From Dacryopinax spathularia (lineage: Eukaryota; Basidiomycota; Dacrymycetes; Dacrymycetales; Dacrymycetaceae): a DNA stretch of 64,000 nt. The translations under genes and the position numbers were made by a program. The notes under the pieces are model-generated. The model had not been told where the DNA came from and searched no databases. It saw nothing but the letters and a program-made list of their open reading frames with translations. This document shows positions 36,901 through 49,200 of this stretch, piece by piece (the first letter of the stretch is position 1; each line of letters begins with the position of its first letter). The stretch covers positions 248,001 through 312,000 of the forward strand of contig JBBPFI010000018.1 in the NCBI GenBank assembly GCA_037974965.1, written 5' to 3'.

Positions 36901-37455
36901 TTACTCTTGGATCGATGCGACGAAGAAGAGAAGAGGCTGATCATGGAGAGTGATAACATGGCGCGCTGGTGGGTAGAGGAGATGATCGCGCTCTTGCAGG
37001 CCCTAAACCACGCACCCGGTACGTATAGTCAGGCTCATCTCTGCCTGGATACTCATATCCATCCAGATCTTGCCAGTCGACATGTGCTCGAGCGTCAGAT
37101 CAGGGAGCACGATTGGCTCCAATATCGCTGGCGTTGTCCCCCTCTGTCTGCTGTTCGCTGGAAGAACATCAGGGAACGTGTTCCTACTTCAAGATCAGAG
37201 GCTCAGGATGAGGAGCGGGACGATTGGGACCCAATCATCCTTCAGTGGAGCGAGCCGGCAACGGTAGATGATTGGGATCATGAGGGGGACAATGACAGCC
37301 CCGCAAGCTCTGTCAGCGATCCCTACGATCGGGCTATGGCTGATCTGGACGCAGTAGTGGAAGAGCTGGGGGCTGTAGTGATTGACCGGCGCGATCTTGA
37401 ACACGAGTCCGAGGTTGACGACATAGATACTTTGTCCGATCAACCGAACGACTGA
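33989..37455 (+). CDS. KDZ transposase with N-terminal CxC1 cysteine cluster
   Basis: Seven exons: 33989-34792, 34843-35129, 35180-35642, 35696-35890, 35935-36148, 36204-36575 and 36629-37455. Together they make 1,054 codons in one frame. The N-terminus is basic (RTKRRKNRDE). The CxC1 module spans about residues 156-260: CSADC, then the hallmark GYWPSSPMRPPRAFSI, and later CPACF. The RNase-H-like KDZ core follows with VLVALDGNRQLKR (Asp near 373), CRHDVPLFACDITTPGE, GVLYDIGCQVD (Asp near 507) and SGFGLTDGEGSERVW (Glu near 563/566), the three acidic positions expected for catalysis. The C-terminal part is helical and acidic. All introns are 44-55 nt with GT..AG ends. It looks complete and should act in the nucleus on the 185-bp ends. 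Confidence 0.92.
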
Positions 37456-37917
37456 CTGCTCGTTCACGGTATTTGGTCCTCAAATCGTGCTTAGATCTGT
37501 GTATGCTGTTTTTTAGAATGAAATTCTCGTATCAAATGTGGAACAGGATCGTAGTGCAGATCGATCAGTGAAGGGGCTGAATAGAACTAAGAGACACGAT
37601 TGTCCGTCAAGATCGGTTTCTTACCAGCTACGATAGTGTTCGTAACGCCGCTGATGATCTCGAAGAGATCTCTCCTTTTTGAGAAAGGTCCGCATGTTCG
37701 GCTTATATTCACTACGTATGACAAGGTCCTAGCACTACCACTTCCTGACTGTCCATGATCGAGAAAAGAGAGAGAGAGGTAACAAGGGAAAAGAGGAATA
37801 CACATGTCCAATATTGAGCTCGTTCAGGCCCAATGTTGGATTACGGACGCTTAAGACGCAGGGATCGCGATCGCAGCTCTCATGTCTTCAGCTCTAGTTC
37901 TGTAGGGGGATCTGCCC

Positions 37918-39836
37918 TCACTCAGTGCGATCATGCTTCCCAGTACGATCGCCCCCATGGTCGGCGAACTGACCATTGTTCGCTGCCGCGAGTCCCGCAT
38001 TGACAGCCGCCTGGATCTGCTCCGTCAATCGGCTGAGCAGAGAGCTGAGGGGTCCCAGGAACTCCGACACATCAGGCGGAGAGGCAGCAACGGGAGCTGA
38101 AGCCTGAGATCCTTGCTGAAGCTGTGAAGCAGAGATCCAGAGGCTTCGAGCTTGCGGCTGCACGGATGTCTGAGCTGCACGTTGAACATGGGAACCATTA
38201 ACTGGTTCCGCATATACATGATCTCGAGTAGGACTCGGAGCGGGAGTGTACTGGCGATAATTAGCAGCTGCCGTTGAAGGCTGATCTTGGACCGGAAGAC
38301 GTACCGTGGTAGGCTGACCAGGAGCAGATGCAGGAGCAGGAGCAGATGCAGGAGCAGGAGCAGATGCAAGAGCAGGAGCAGGAGCCGGAGCCGGAGCAGA
38401 AGGCGGAGCAGACTGCATATGATCTTGCACAGCCGCACCAGCACGCGAACAATCAACTTGAGTAGGAGCTTGAGCTCGAGCAGAAGCAGGAGCAGAAGGA
38501 AGATGGCGAGAAGCATGCGAGGGCCCATGAACGGGATACGAGCGAGCTGGAACGGTCCCCGAACCTGAAGGCAGAGCAGGAGCAGCTGCCTTTGGCGGAG
38601 TCTGTTCCAACAGACCCAGACGAACATATTCGAGGACCTCCTCGTCCCTAAAAGGTGTCCAATCCACCGGATCCATCTCCTCGTCCCACTGCTCGTGGTT
38701 CGGGGACTGAGGTGGCTCTGCGTGCATCGACATGTGACTGAGGTCAGAACGAGGTGACTAGGATCCTGATGAGCGCCCGTTCTCCACAAGAAAAAAACTT
38801 ACCGTTCTTACTTTGAAGTCGATTGGGTGCTCGTAGGGAGGAGGGTCCGTCTAGATCGCATTCAGTCAGACGTGCAAGATCCGAGGAAATGAGGACGCAT
38901 ACATAATAGCGCACACAGGCGTCCGGGAAGAAACGTACGGCAGGACGATCGTAGGGTTTGGCCTTGCTCGAGCTCTACTCGCTATGAGCGAAGACTGATC
39001 CAACAAGATTATAGAGTACTTACCGGCTTGTCTTGATCAATGGTCTTCAGAATAGGACGGGGCTCGGTATAGGTGGAGCCTGAGCGAGAAGGTCGGGATG
39101 GACCCGCCTGCGGCTCAGCCGGCTCATTCAGGAAGTGCGGCATCTGTTCGGCCCTTCTCTCGTCCCAGGTCTTCTTATAAACTGATCAAAGGTTAGTAGG
39201 ATCAAAAGAAGGCGTACAAGTAAGTAGACAAACTGAAGTAGTCGCAGCCCGGGGCCTTGTACAAGACGTTCCTGGACTTAGGATCTTTGTCGAGGGTACC
39301 GATCCCCCACCGACCATTGGCACGTAAGACCCAAGAGTTCACCGGTCGTTTGTCGACCGGCAGAACAAGCAAAGCTTTGTCAAGCCGGGCAGCTTCTTTC
39401 TTATGGTACAGCCATTCGTTTCGTTCATGACAGACTGATCCAATCGTTAGCATATATGCGTCGAACGATGGAAGGGGCTACCGACCAAAGAACTCCTTGC
39501 CTTGTCTAGGTCCCTCTTTGCGCTGAACGTATTTCCTGCTTGGTCTTCCACAGTCACAGAACGGGCGATCTCCGCGACCGTCGTCTTCCATTGCTTCAGC
39601 TCGACGCAGGGTAAGACAGATACTGGAGTAAGAGCAAGATCAAGGTCAAGGATGGTGGTTGAGCGTTTGAGTTGAGGATGATCGTGGTCGAGGGGAGAGT
39701 TCGTTGAACTGTTCTTGGATGGTTGAGCAAGATATGAGGTCTTTTTATACCTCGAGCGTCCTGCTTTGATCGACAGGAGGAAGATCAAGTCATCGAAGTA
39801 GAGCTTGAGATAGGAGCGTAGTGCATACGATCTCAT
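37918..39836 (-). CDS. KDZ-element cargo gene D, unknown protein with Ala/Pro repeat
   Basis: Six exons join in phase on the minus strand: 39482-about 39836, 39234-39434, 39024-39181, 38939-38974, 38812-38850 and 37918-38757 (about 540 aa). The N-terminal part looks folded: KTTVAEIARSVTVEDQAGN, then CHERNEWLYHKKEAARLDKA, then VNSWVLRANGRWGIGTLDKD and ending APGCDYF. It is followed by linker exons (YTEPRPILKTIDQDKP) and a long Ala/Pro/Ser/Gln-rich tail with a tandem repeat (APAPASAPAPASAPG). The tail ends in a helix (LSSLLSRLTEQIQAAVNAGL). The start is uncertain; 39836 is the best ATG in frame. The W-V-L-x-x-N-x-x-W-G pattern might be a small beta domain. No function can be given. Confidence 0.6.
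38325..38400. repeat. Short tandem repeat encoding the Ala/Pro tract
   Basis: An 18-bp unit built on gcaggagcaggagcagat repeats about three to four times, then degenerates into ggagccggagccggagc. It lies inside the last exon of cargo gene D and explains its Ala-Pro-Ala-Ser repeats. Such tracts are prone to length change. Confidence 0.8.
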
Positions 39837-40284
39837 ACAACACTCCCTGATCGGCGAGTCATGAGAATGATCGGCGGAGAATCGGCGCTCCGCGGAACAA
39901 CCCAATAAGATCAATGACTCACGAGCACCCAGTCATACACGACGCTCCTACTGAAAGGGGTAAGAGCAGTTTCCAGATCAGGCGAGTCACGATCAGCATG
40001 AGAAAGACGTCTACAGAAGATCTCGGTTGTTCACTCCCTATTCGGGGCACTCAGGGGTAGGTTTCAGGCCCAGATCTGAGCAAGATATCGATCTGGGCTA
40101 GTCAGACGGCGGAGATGTCCGACCCCTATCTACAAAAGATCTGGCACGAGTAATAGGAGCAGGATCGGTCAACCCCTGAGCTGCATGTATGCACACAAGT
40201 GATCACATTCGAATACCTAGCCCCAGCTACAGAGATCTGCTCGTTCCTAATGTTCCCAGAGAACGACGGGCAGAACGAAAGCCT

Positions 40285-43200
40285 TCAGCTCGGGAAGAAA
40301 GCAGAGAAGGAAGGAAGGTCGTCAACATGCTGGGATCCTCCAGAGTCTGCCAGGCCGAGATCATGTAAGGATAGCGGTCGAAGGGTGCTGGTCATCTCAT
40401 CGCTTGAAAAGAGCTGATCGATGCCGGGCTGCGTGGGGAACACGGACTGGATCGATGGAAGGGGCTGTCGAACGAACATCGAGCCTGAACCCCCATTGTC
40501 ATCTGTCGACGCCCAGCGATCCAGCAACACGTTTGCGGAGTGAGTAGCCCTGAGTTCAGAGTCATTGTGTGACTCTGAGTCTCCTACATTACTTCGTTTG
40601 AGCTTGGAGCACCGCCAATCACTGAATCTACTCACCGGGTCTGGAACATTTAGAGCGCTGGTGGCTCTCAGGATCTCTGGTAACGGATCGACGTCGCTTG
40701 CCCTTCCGCCTCGGACTTGAAGCCTCGCCATCCCCGCGGGGGTTCATCGAGGAGCCCGAAGATGAGGGAGACGATTGTCGGTCCCGCTGACGATCTCGGA
40801 GCGATTTCTCTCGAAGAGATATACCTCCAGAAGATCTGGCTGGGGCCGGCAGCGCCTTATGCCGTGCGATCTCGTCCTTATAGGACCATGTGGATCCATC
40901 GACCCGAATTACAAGGGGGGGATCCTGCCCGGTAGGATCACGTATTGCAGCTGAAGATTGATGTTAGCTTGCCGTTCGGGAGTAGGACTCAGAGCAACCT
41001 TTGGACCAGCGCCGAACGCCTGCTCGTAACTTCTTGACCTGCGTTGTGTAAGAGATCCAGATGGGTCGCAGGTCGTCCACAGGGGTCCGCTGTAGATCGA
41101 GAGGCAAAGCATGGGGAAAGGGACTTGAGTTTGGCCAATTCACAAGCGTGCACTGGAATTGGATCATGGCATCTTCGATATGAGGACCCCAGCGATTGTT
41201 TCTCGGAGCTTTTGCGGCCGGATTACTGAGCATCATCGCTTGATCTGTAGAATCGTCTTTGGTAAGGATAGATCCAAGATCGAGAAAGTGTTCGCACGGA
41301 GAAGAGTCCTTCCCGCCTCCTTGATCTCATCTTTCATTTCTCGGACGCCAACGACCTTTGTTCCCTCATGTACTCGAGGATCAACTTCTTCATCAGGGGG
41401 TGGATTCGTGGTGAGCGCCGCATACTTGTGCCTTCAGAAGGAAAGATATGAATGAGCAGCAAAAGAAGATCAACATGCGTACGTGGTCCAGTCCCGCATT
41501 CGTATTCGCTCACCATCGAGGGTCAGGGAGTAGATCGACTCCCCCATCTGCACTATAGATCAGCATCAGTTGATATTTCTCAGGAAACGCTCACCCCTCG
41601 AAGACTTTCGGATTCCCAGACCAAGACCATTTGTCCCCCGTCCAGCGGATTCAGCCCGACGAGCTGGAACCGTCCACCAATCTGGGTTTTGCTCTCCGCG
41701 TTTGTGAACTAACGCAGATCCTAAGTCCACAGCTGGAAGAGGAGAAGGAAAGACCTACAAGTGTCAGGGGACGTACCTTTTTCGGCCCTAAAGCCTGGAC
41801 TCCCGATCACGACAGCATGCCCATGGCCACCCAGCAAGAGCTTCTATCGCCTATCTCCACCAATCACCGGCGATAGGACTAATGCCGGTGCCGCCCAGAA
41901 GCCTAGTCAATGGCCAGACGTGCCACCAGTCAGGGACGTGCCGCTCATGCCATTATTGCCGCTGTCGGCGGTTGCCACCTTAACCCCACCATCTTCCAAG
42001 GGCTTCCTATCGATTCTAAGCGCCCAGGGATCAGCTACAGGACCCACAGCCATGGGCCCAGGCATACGCACAGGTTTGAGTATGCACTGCCATGACACCA
42101 CGCACTGCCATGCACTGCCATGGAGTCATCCTGACACACTATGACTGTACTGCTGTGCTATACTCATCCCTTACTCATTCCCTAGTCATTCTGACGTCTT
42201 CTGACACATTCTGACGCGTTCTGACGCTTTCTGAGGTCTTCCAGAACCTCCCATAGCAAGGGATAGCCTTTAGGGCTCCCGGGTATAAATATAGAGCCTT
42301 TAGGGCCTCTATCCCCTTAGATCCGGTCTCTGGGGAAATTCCACCATTGTAACTACCTAGGCACTCGATCCAATATACTCTCTGTCATCCCTAAGCGACC
42401 CCTCTTACCCTCTCTGGACGCTACCCCGTCTCTCTGTTCACCTGCAGTAGCCTTGTTATTGTGGTGTGCCCTCACAGAAGACCGGATCTGCCGACAACAA
42501 CCCTACTGCTATTCCCTACTCTACTCCTACCTCTGAGCTTTACTCTACACCTCTATGGCGTACCCTACAGTCCCAGGAATCCCCATGGTGATGGGTGATG
42601 TGGGTCCTCAAGTCTCTGCGGCGGCAGCCAGTGAGGCAGCCCCAACTGTCAACAATACGACCACTACGCAGGAACCTCGCGCCAAGACTGTGGAGGAACA
42701 GCTGACCGATGAGCTCAAGGCATTGCAAGCTAGGATTGCACAGCTCGAAGTCATGCCTTGTCGTAACACCCCTGTGGCACCACCCGATATCTTCGATGGC
42801 ACGCGTGCCAAAGCCGACACCTTTCTACGCCAACTCCGCATCAACTTCTTTGCCCGTCCATTGGACTTCCCGACCGCCAACGAATGCATCATCTTTGCCT
42901 TGTCCTACATGAAAGGAGGGATTGCTGGCACATGGGCAGACCGCCTAGTTGCTAACACCGACGATCCCGACAAACCGGCTGCATTGTCCTTCACCACGTG
43001 GAATGAGTTTGAGAAACTCTTCCGTCTCACATTCATGGATCCCGACCCTGAGGGCTCCGCACGCTTCAAGATGGATCAACTCAAGCAAGGGCAGAAGACG
43101 GCCGATGAATACGTATCTGCCTTTCAAGAGCTAGCCACATGCACTCAGTATAACGATACTGCTCTGATGGAGAAATTCGAACGTGGCCTCAACAGCGCGC

Positions 43201-46200
43201 TGGTCAGCAAGATCTATGCATTGCCAGAAATGCCAACGAAACTGCAGGCATGGTATGACTATGCCCTTCGCTTTGATCGACAGCAGCGTAAGCTAGATGC
43301 ACGCCGGCCATTCTCCAACAACAACACCCAATATGTCCGACAGACTACCACGAGTACCACTGCACGTTCATCTACTTCGGCTACAACCACCACGCCGGCC
43401 CTGCACCCTGGTGAGCCCATGGATATTGATTCCAACCGTCGTACTGGGCGCAAGATCACCTGCTACAACTGTGGCCAACCTGGACATATTGCCCGTGAAT
43501 GCCCAGAGCCCAAGAAAGCCCGCATTCGTGCGACCGACACTTCAACGACCGATACCACACCTTTGAATGCCGATGGTGTGAGAGCGATCCTGAGAGAAGA
43601 AATTGGCAAATTGCTCTCTTCCAACAAAGCGCTCCCAGCCCCACCTAAGGCAACTGAAGAATCACCTAAGGAGGATTTTTGAAACGGTCGACCAAACGGG
43701 ACACATTGCCCTCGACCAATCGCTTTGCTGTTTTAGCCGAGTTGGATGTAAATGACAATGACTATGCCATTATGCCCTCGCCTAAGCCTGCAACCGTGTC
43801 CACCCAATCCATTCCCATTCCTGAAACACCCTTGCCACCCAAGATCTATATTCGCTCGGTCTCACCGCTCAACTCCACGGAACTCTCTCTGGGCTTGCAA
43901 GCACTGGACTCTGGCGAATCCTTCACCACCACTGCGCTCCTCGACTCAGGTGCTACTGGCATGTTCATTGACTCCGAATATGTTAAGTACCGAAACCTAA
44001 CCACAAAACGACTCCCACGCGCCATCCCTGTATACAATATCGATGGGACACTGAATGAGGGAGGTTCGATTCGTGAAGAAGTGGACCTCATCATGAAGTT
44101 CAGGGACCACACCGAACGCACCACATTCCAAGTCACCAGCCTGGGTCGCCGGACCGTCATTGTTGGCCATACCTGGCTTCGACTTCACAATCCCGAAATC
44201 AACTGGGTCACTGGTGAAGTGAAGATGTCGCGCTGCCCACCCCGGTGCACTGCCCGTACCACCAACCCGGCCAACATACCTCCCAACAAGATCACTCAAA
44301 TCCCTGTACCTCTTGCTGTCTTCGCCATGGATACCACCGAATCCGAGGACCAGGCCCAACCTGCTGTGGAAGAGTTGGAGCCTACTGATCGCATTCTGGT
44401 TGCCTGGCTCCCGCCAACTGGTCCCACCATCCGGGCCACCGAAACTGCATCCACACGACTGGCAGCTGAAGAAGCCAAGCGTCATCAACAGGAAGAGAGT
44501 TTTGAAGCATTGGTTCCACCGGAATACCACCACTATCGGGATGTGTTCTCCAAAGATTCATTCGACGAACTGCCTCAACACCGACCATGGGACCATGCCA
44601 TTGAACTGAAACCGGGTTCAGAACCAAAGGGCTCCCGAGTCTATCCACTCTCCTTGGATGAGCAGAAGGAGCTTGATGAATTCCTGAAAGAGAACCTGGC
44701 CTCCGGACGTATTCGCCCGTCCAAATCCCCCATGGCAGCTCCTGTATTTTTTGTCAAGAAGAAAGATGGCCATTTACGCCTTGTCCAAGACTACCGCAAG
44801 CTCAACGAGATGACTATCAAGAATCGTTATCCAATTCCGCTTATCTCCGACCTTGTTAACCAATTACGTCATGCTCAGTGGTTCACCAAGTTGGATATTC
44901 GCTGGGGCTACAACAACATACGTATCAAGGAGGGCGATGAATGGAAGGCAGCCTTCCGTACCAACCGTGGCTTGTTCGAACCTCTGGTCATGTTCTTTGG
45001 CCTTACCAACAGTCCGAGCACCTTCCAGACCATGATGAATGACATCTTTCGGGATCTCATTGATGCTGGACGTGTGGTCGTCTATCTGGATGACATCCTG
45101 ATCTTTTTGGACAACCTTGAAGACCACCGCCAGACAGTTCTGCAAGTCTTGGAACTTCTCCGTCAACACAAGCTCTACCTTCGCCCAGCCAAATGTGAAT
45201 TCCATAAGGAGACCATCGAGTACCTTGGTCTCATCATTGGGAGGGGCACTGTCGCCATGGATCCTGTGAAAGTGGAAGGCGTCTTGAAATGGCCAACCCC
45301 TACCAACCTGACAGAAGTACAATCTTTCATTGGTTTCTGTAACTTCTACCGTCGCTTTATCAAAGACTTCTCCACCCTCGCCCGGCCACTCCACGACCTC
45401 ACCCGAAAAGACACCCCTTTCACATGGGGCTCTGATCAGCAAGCTGCATTCAAGCACCTGAAGGAAGCCATCACCTCGCACCCGGTACTTGCCTTTCCAA
45501 ATGAAGATAAACCCTTCCGAGTAGAGGCAGACAGCTCTGACTATGCCACTGGAGCCGAACTCTCTCAACTGGGGGAGGATGGCAAATGGCACCCCGTCGC
45601 ATTCATGTCCAAGAGCCTCTCTGAAACAGAACGAAATTACGACGTCCATGACAAAGAACTACTGGCGATCATCCGAGCCCTTGAAGAATGGCGTCACTTC
45701 CTGGAAGGAGCCAAACACCAGTTTGAGATCTACACCGACCATCAAAATCTCAAGTACTTCCAGACTGCTCAGAAGCTGACACGACGCCAAGCACACTGGT
45801 CACTCTTCCTCTCCCGATTTGACTTTGTTCTGGTCCATCGTGCTGGCAAACAAAGCGGTAAACCCGATGCCCTCTCGAGACGAGCGGACCATAAGAGGGG
45901 GGAGAATGATAACACCGATCAAATTTTGCTTCGTCCACACTGGTTCAAGATTGCTGCAGCACAACGTGGACACGCCCTTATCACTGGTGCTGAACGAGAT
46001 CTTCTCCGAGAAATACGAAATTGCAAGGACCAAGATGAAGCTGTGGTCAAAGCGATTGAAGAACTGAAAGCTGCTGGCACTAGTCGCCTTATTGGCTCTG
46101 AATGGGCAGAAGAATCTGGCCTTATCCTATTTCGAGGAAAGGTTTACGTGCCCAAGAACGATGCACTCCGAACAAAGATTGTACGACTTCATCACGACAC

Positions 46201-49200
46201 ACCTGTGGCAGGACATCCAGGCCGATGGAAGACACTCGAACTGGTCTCACGAAACTATTGGTGGCCGAACATCAGCCGATTCATTGGGCGTTATGTGATG
46301 ACATGCCATGCCTGTAACCGCACCAAGGTGTACCCTCAAGCTCCTACTGGGCAACTTATGCCAAACCGAATCCCCACCCGACGCTGGCAATGCGTAACTA
46401 CAGACCTGATTACCTCCCTTCCACCATCAAACGGACATGATGCCATCTTTGTTGCCGTGGACCGGCTCACCAAGCAAGCACACTTTGCACCAACCCAGAA
46501 TGAAGTGTCCTCCTTGGGCATCGCTCGACTCTTCCGTGACAATGTTTGGAGACATCATGGACTCCCAGAAGAAATCATCAGTGATCGAGGAACACAGTAT
46601 GTGTCAGCCTTCATGAGAGAACTCAATCGCCTTTTGGATATCAAGACTTCCGCCTCTAGCGCCTACCACCCACAGACTGATGGCCAAACGGAACGCATCA
46701 ACCAGGAGATCGAGCAGTACCTACGCCTGTTTGTCAATTATCGGCAGGATGATTGGGTTGACTGGCTCCCTCTTGCTGAGTTTGCATACAACAACCATGT
46801 TCAAGCCTCTACGCGCATGTCACCCTTTATGGCCAACACCGGACAAAATCCCCGCATGGGTACTGAACCCATCCGTGACTCTCCCATTGAAGGAGTCAAT
46901 GATTTCCTCACCCGCATGAACAAGCTACAAGAGGAATGCACGGCCGCCCTGAAGCAAGCATCCGAGGACATGGCACGCTTCTATGATCTCCACCATGGCC
47001 AGACACCTAACCACCAACCTGGAGACAAGGTCTGGCTAGACTCGCACAATATCAAGACAACAAGACCGGCCAAGAAACTGGATGACAAATGGTTTGGACC
47101 CTTCGAGATCCTTGAAAAGATCAACAATAATGCGTATCGACTCAAACTCCCCAGCAGTTTCCTTATTCACCCTGTCTTCCATGTCAGCAAACTGCGTCGC
47201 TACCAGGAAAGTGATCTCCCTGGCCGCCCTCAAGAGAAGCGACCACCCCCTGCTGTAGTCCAAGATGGAGTTCCACAATGGGAACTTGAACGTATCGATG
47301 ACAGCCGTCTCCGCCGTGGCAAGTTGGAATATCTGGTCAAGTGGAAGGGCTACCCCAACTCTGAACGCACTTGGGAACCCGAAGCACAACTGCGTGAAGA
47401 TGCACCCAAGGCTATCCGCGACTTCCACACCAAACACCCATCCGCGCCTGGACGGATTTCTGCACTCACATTCCAACGACTTCCATTTCAACAACTGGAG
47501 AACTACACGACTCCCTCACCAAAGGTTCTCTTCAGTTGGACCGAAGGGCGTGCTCAACAACACCAGTAATCGTCCAGAAGGCAAAACAAGCAACAAGAAA
47601 AGCCATCTACACGAATACATTGCCGACATTGCAGACGACAACTCAAGCACTTCTCCCATGCCCATACCAACCTCCCATCTTCCAGAAACCACCTCACAGC
47701 CCACCCCATGCCAGGACGCAGCCGATCCCCGACAATATCCTCCACTCGCTTCCAACGCTTCGGTATCCGACGATGGATTTTTGGGGCCTGCCCTCCAAAG
47801 CTGGCCAGAAAGCTAGCACGATATTAGCAATGGTTACCGCCAATGACAGGATGGCGTACTCAGCACGAAATGGCCCGCACTCGCTCCACGGGTCCCGCAG
47901 GCAACAGAAAAGACAGCTCGGCCACTCTGGCAACCGCACGCACTCCCGCCATTCCACCACACAGCATCGACACCGCTCCAACCCCACCTGCGTCTCTCCC
48001 CTGACCAGAAACCGTCCCACCACAACCTGAACCCATGGCGTTGCTGGGAGCTCCTCCAACACCACATCCCCACGCGCCTTCCACCTTAAGGACGAGGTCA
48101 CTAGTCTCAAGGTCAGCAAAGCCATCACATTGCCAATAACCGTACCTGGGTCCATGATGGTCGAACGCAAGAGACACAGGAGCCCCCAACCAACCGAGAC
48201 ACCATCAATGACTGTAATGTCAACACTGCCACCCACAACCACGTGCTCTGGGGCATCGCACCTTAAGGGGGGGGGGATGTCAGGGGACGTACCTTTTTCG
48301 GCCCTAAAGCCTGGACTCCCGATCACGACAGCATGCCCATGGCCACCCAGCAAGAGCTTCTATCGCCTATCTCCACCAATCACCGGCGATAGGACTAATG
48401 CCGGTGCCGCCCAGAAGCCTAGTCAATGGCCAGACGTGCCACCAGTCAGGGACGTGCCGCTCATGCCATTATTGCCGCTGTCGGCGGTTGCCACCTTAAC
48501 CCCACCATCTTCCAAGGGCTTCCTATCGATTCTAAGCGCCCAGGGATCAGCTACAGGACCCACAGCCATGGGCCCAGGCATACGCACAGGTTTGAGTATG
48601 CACTGCCATGACACCACGCACTGCCATGCACTGCCATGGAGTCATCCTGACACACTATGACTGTACTGCTGTGCTATACTCATCCCTTACTCATTCCCTA
48701 GTCATTCTGACGTCTTCTGACACATTCTGACGCGTTCTGACGCTTTCTGAGGTCTTCCAGAACCTCCCATAGCAAGGGATAGCCTTTAGGGCTCCCGGGT
48801 ATAAATATAGAGCCTTTAGGGCCTCTATCCCCTTAGATCCGGTCTCTGGGGAAATTCCACCATTGTAACTACCTAGGCACTCGATCCAATATACTCTCTG
48901 TCATCCCTAAGCGACCCCTCTTACCCTCTCTGGACGCTACCCCGTCTCTCTGTTCACCTGCAGTAGCCTTGTTATTGTGGTGTGCCCTCACAACAAGCCA
49001 CTTGGAGGACTGGACCATACGATCAAACAGAGCCTGACGCTCGGCTACTCGCATTTGATCGTCTTGAGGAAGTGTATGCTCGATATCCCAACGCTCCAGC
49101 TGCTTCTGGAGATCGGGATTGGTGCGAGCTTCCCGAACGTATTGCTGGTGGGTGAGGTCGGCGTTGTAGCTCTCTGAAGACTAGTGAACAATAGATCATC

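Larger units (their letters stand above)
41762..48992 (+). mobile_element. Ty3/gypsy LTR retrotransposon, chromovirus lineage, looks whole
   Basis: A 7,231-bp element with 715-bp direct LTRs, one gag and one pol open region, and a 5-bp ACAAG target duplication. The two LTRs appear identical by eye, so insertion is very recent. It is nested inside the KDZ transposon, in the orientation opposite to the gene it interrupts. The pol order (protease, RT, RNase H, integrase, chromodomain) places it in the chromoviruses. It looks whole, with no obvious breaks. Confidence 0.95.

Noticed and set aside
38025-38789. Leucine-rich 254-aa frame opposite and overlapping cargo gene D
   Set aside because: It arises from the same repeat read in another frame (poly-Leu). 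The Ala/Pro frame joins in phase to well-formed upstream exons and is preferred.
47536-48030. 164-aa open frame after pol as a possible extra retroelement gene
   Set aside because: It overlaps the end of pol and has no envelope-like or other domain; treated as the non-coding 3' internal region.
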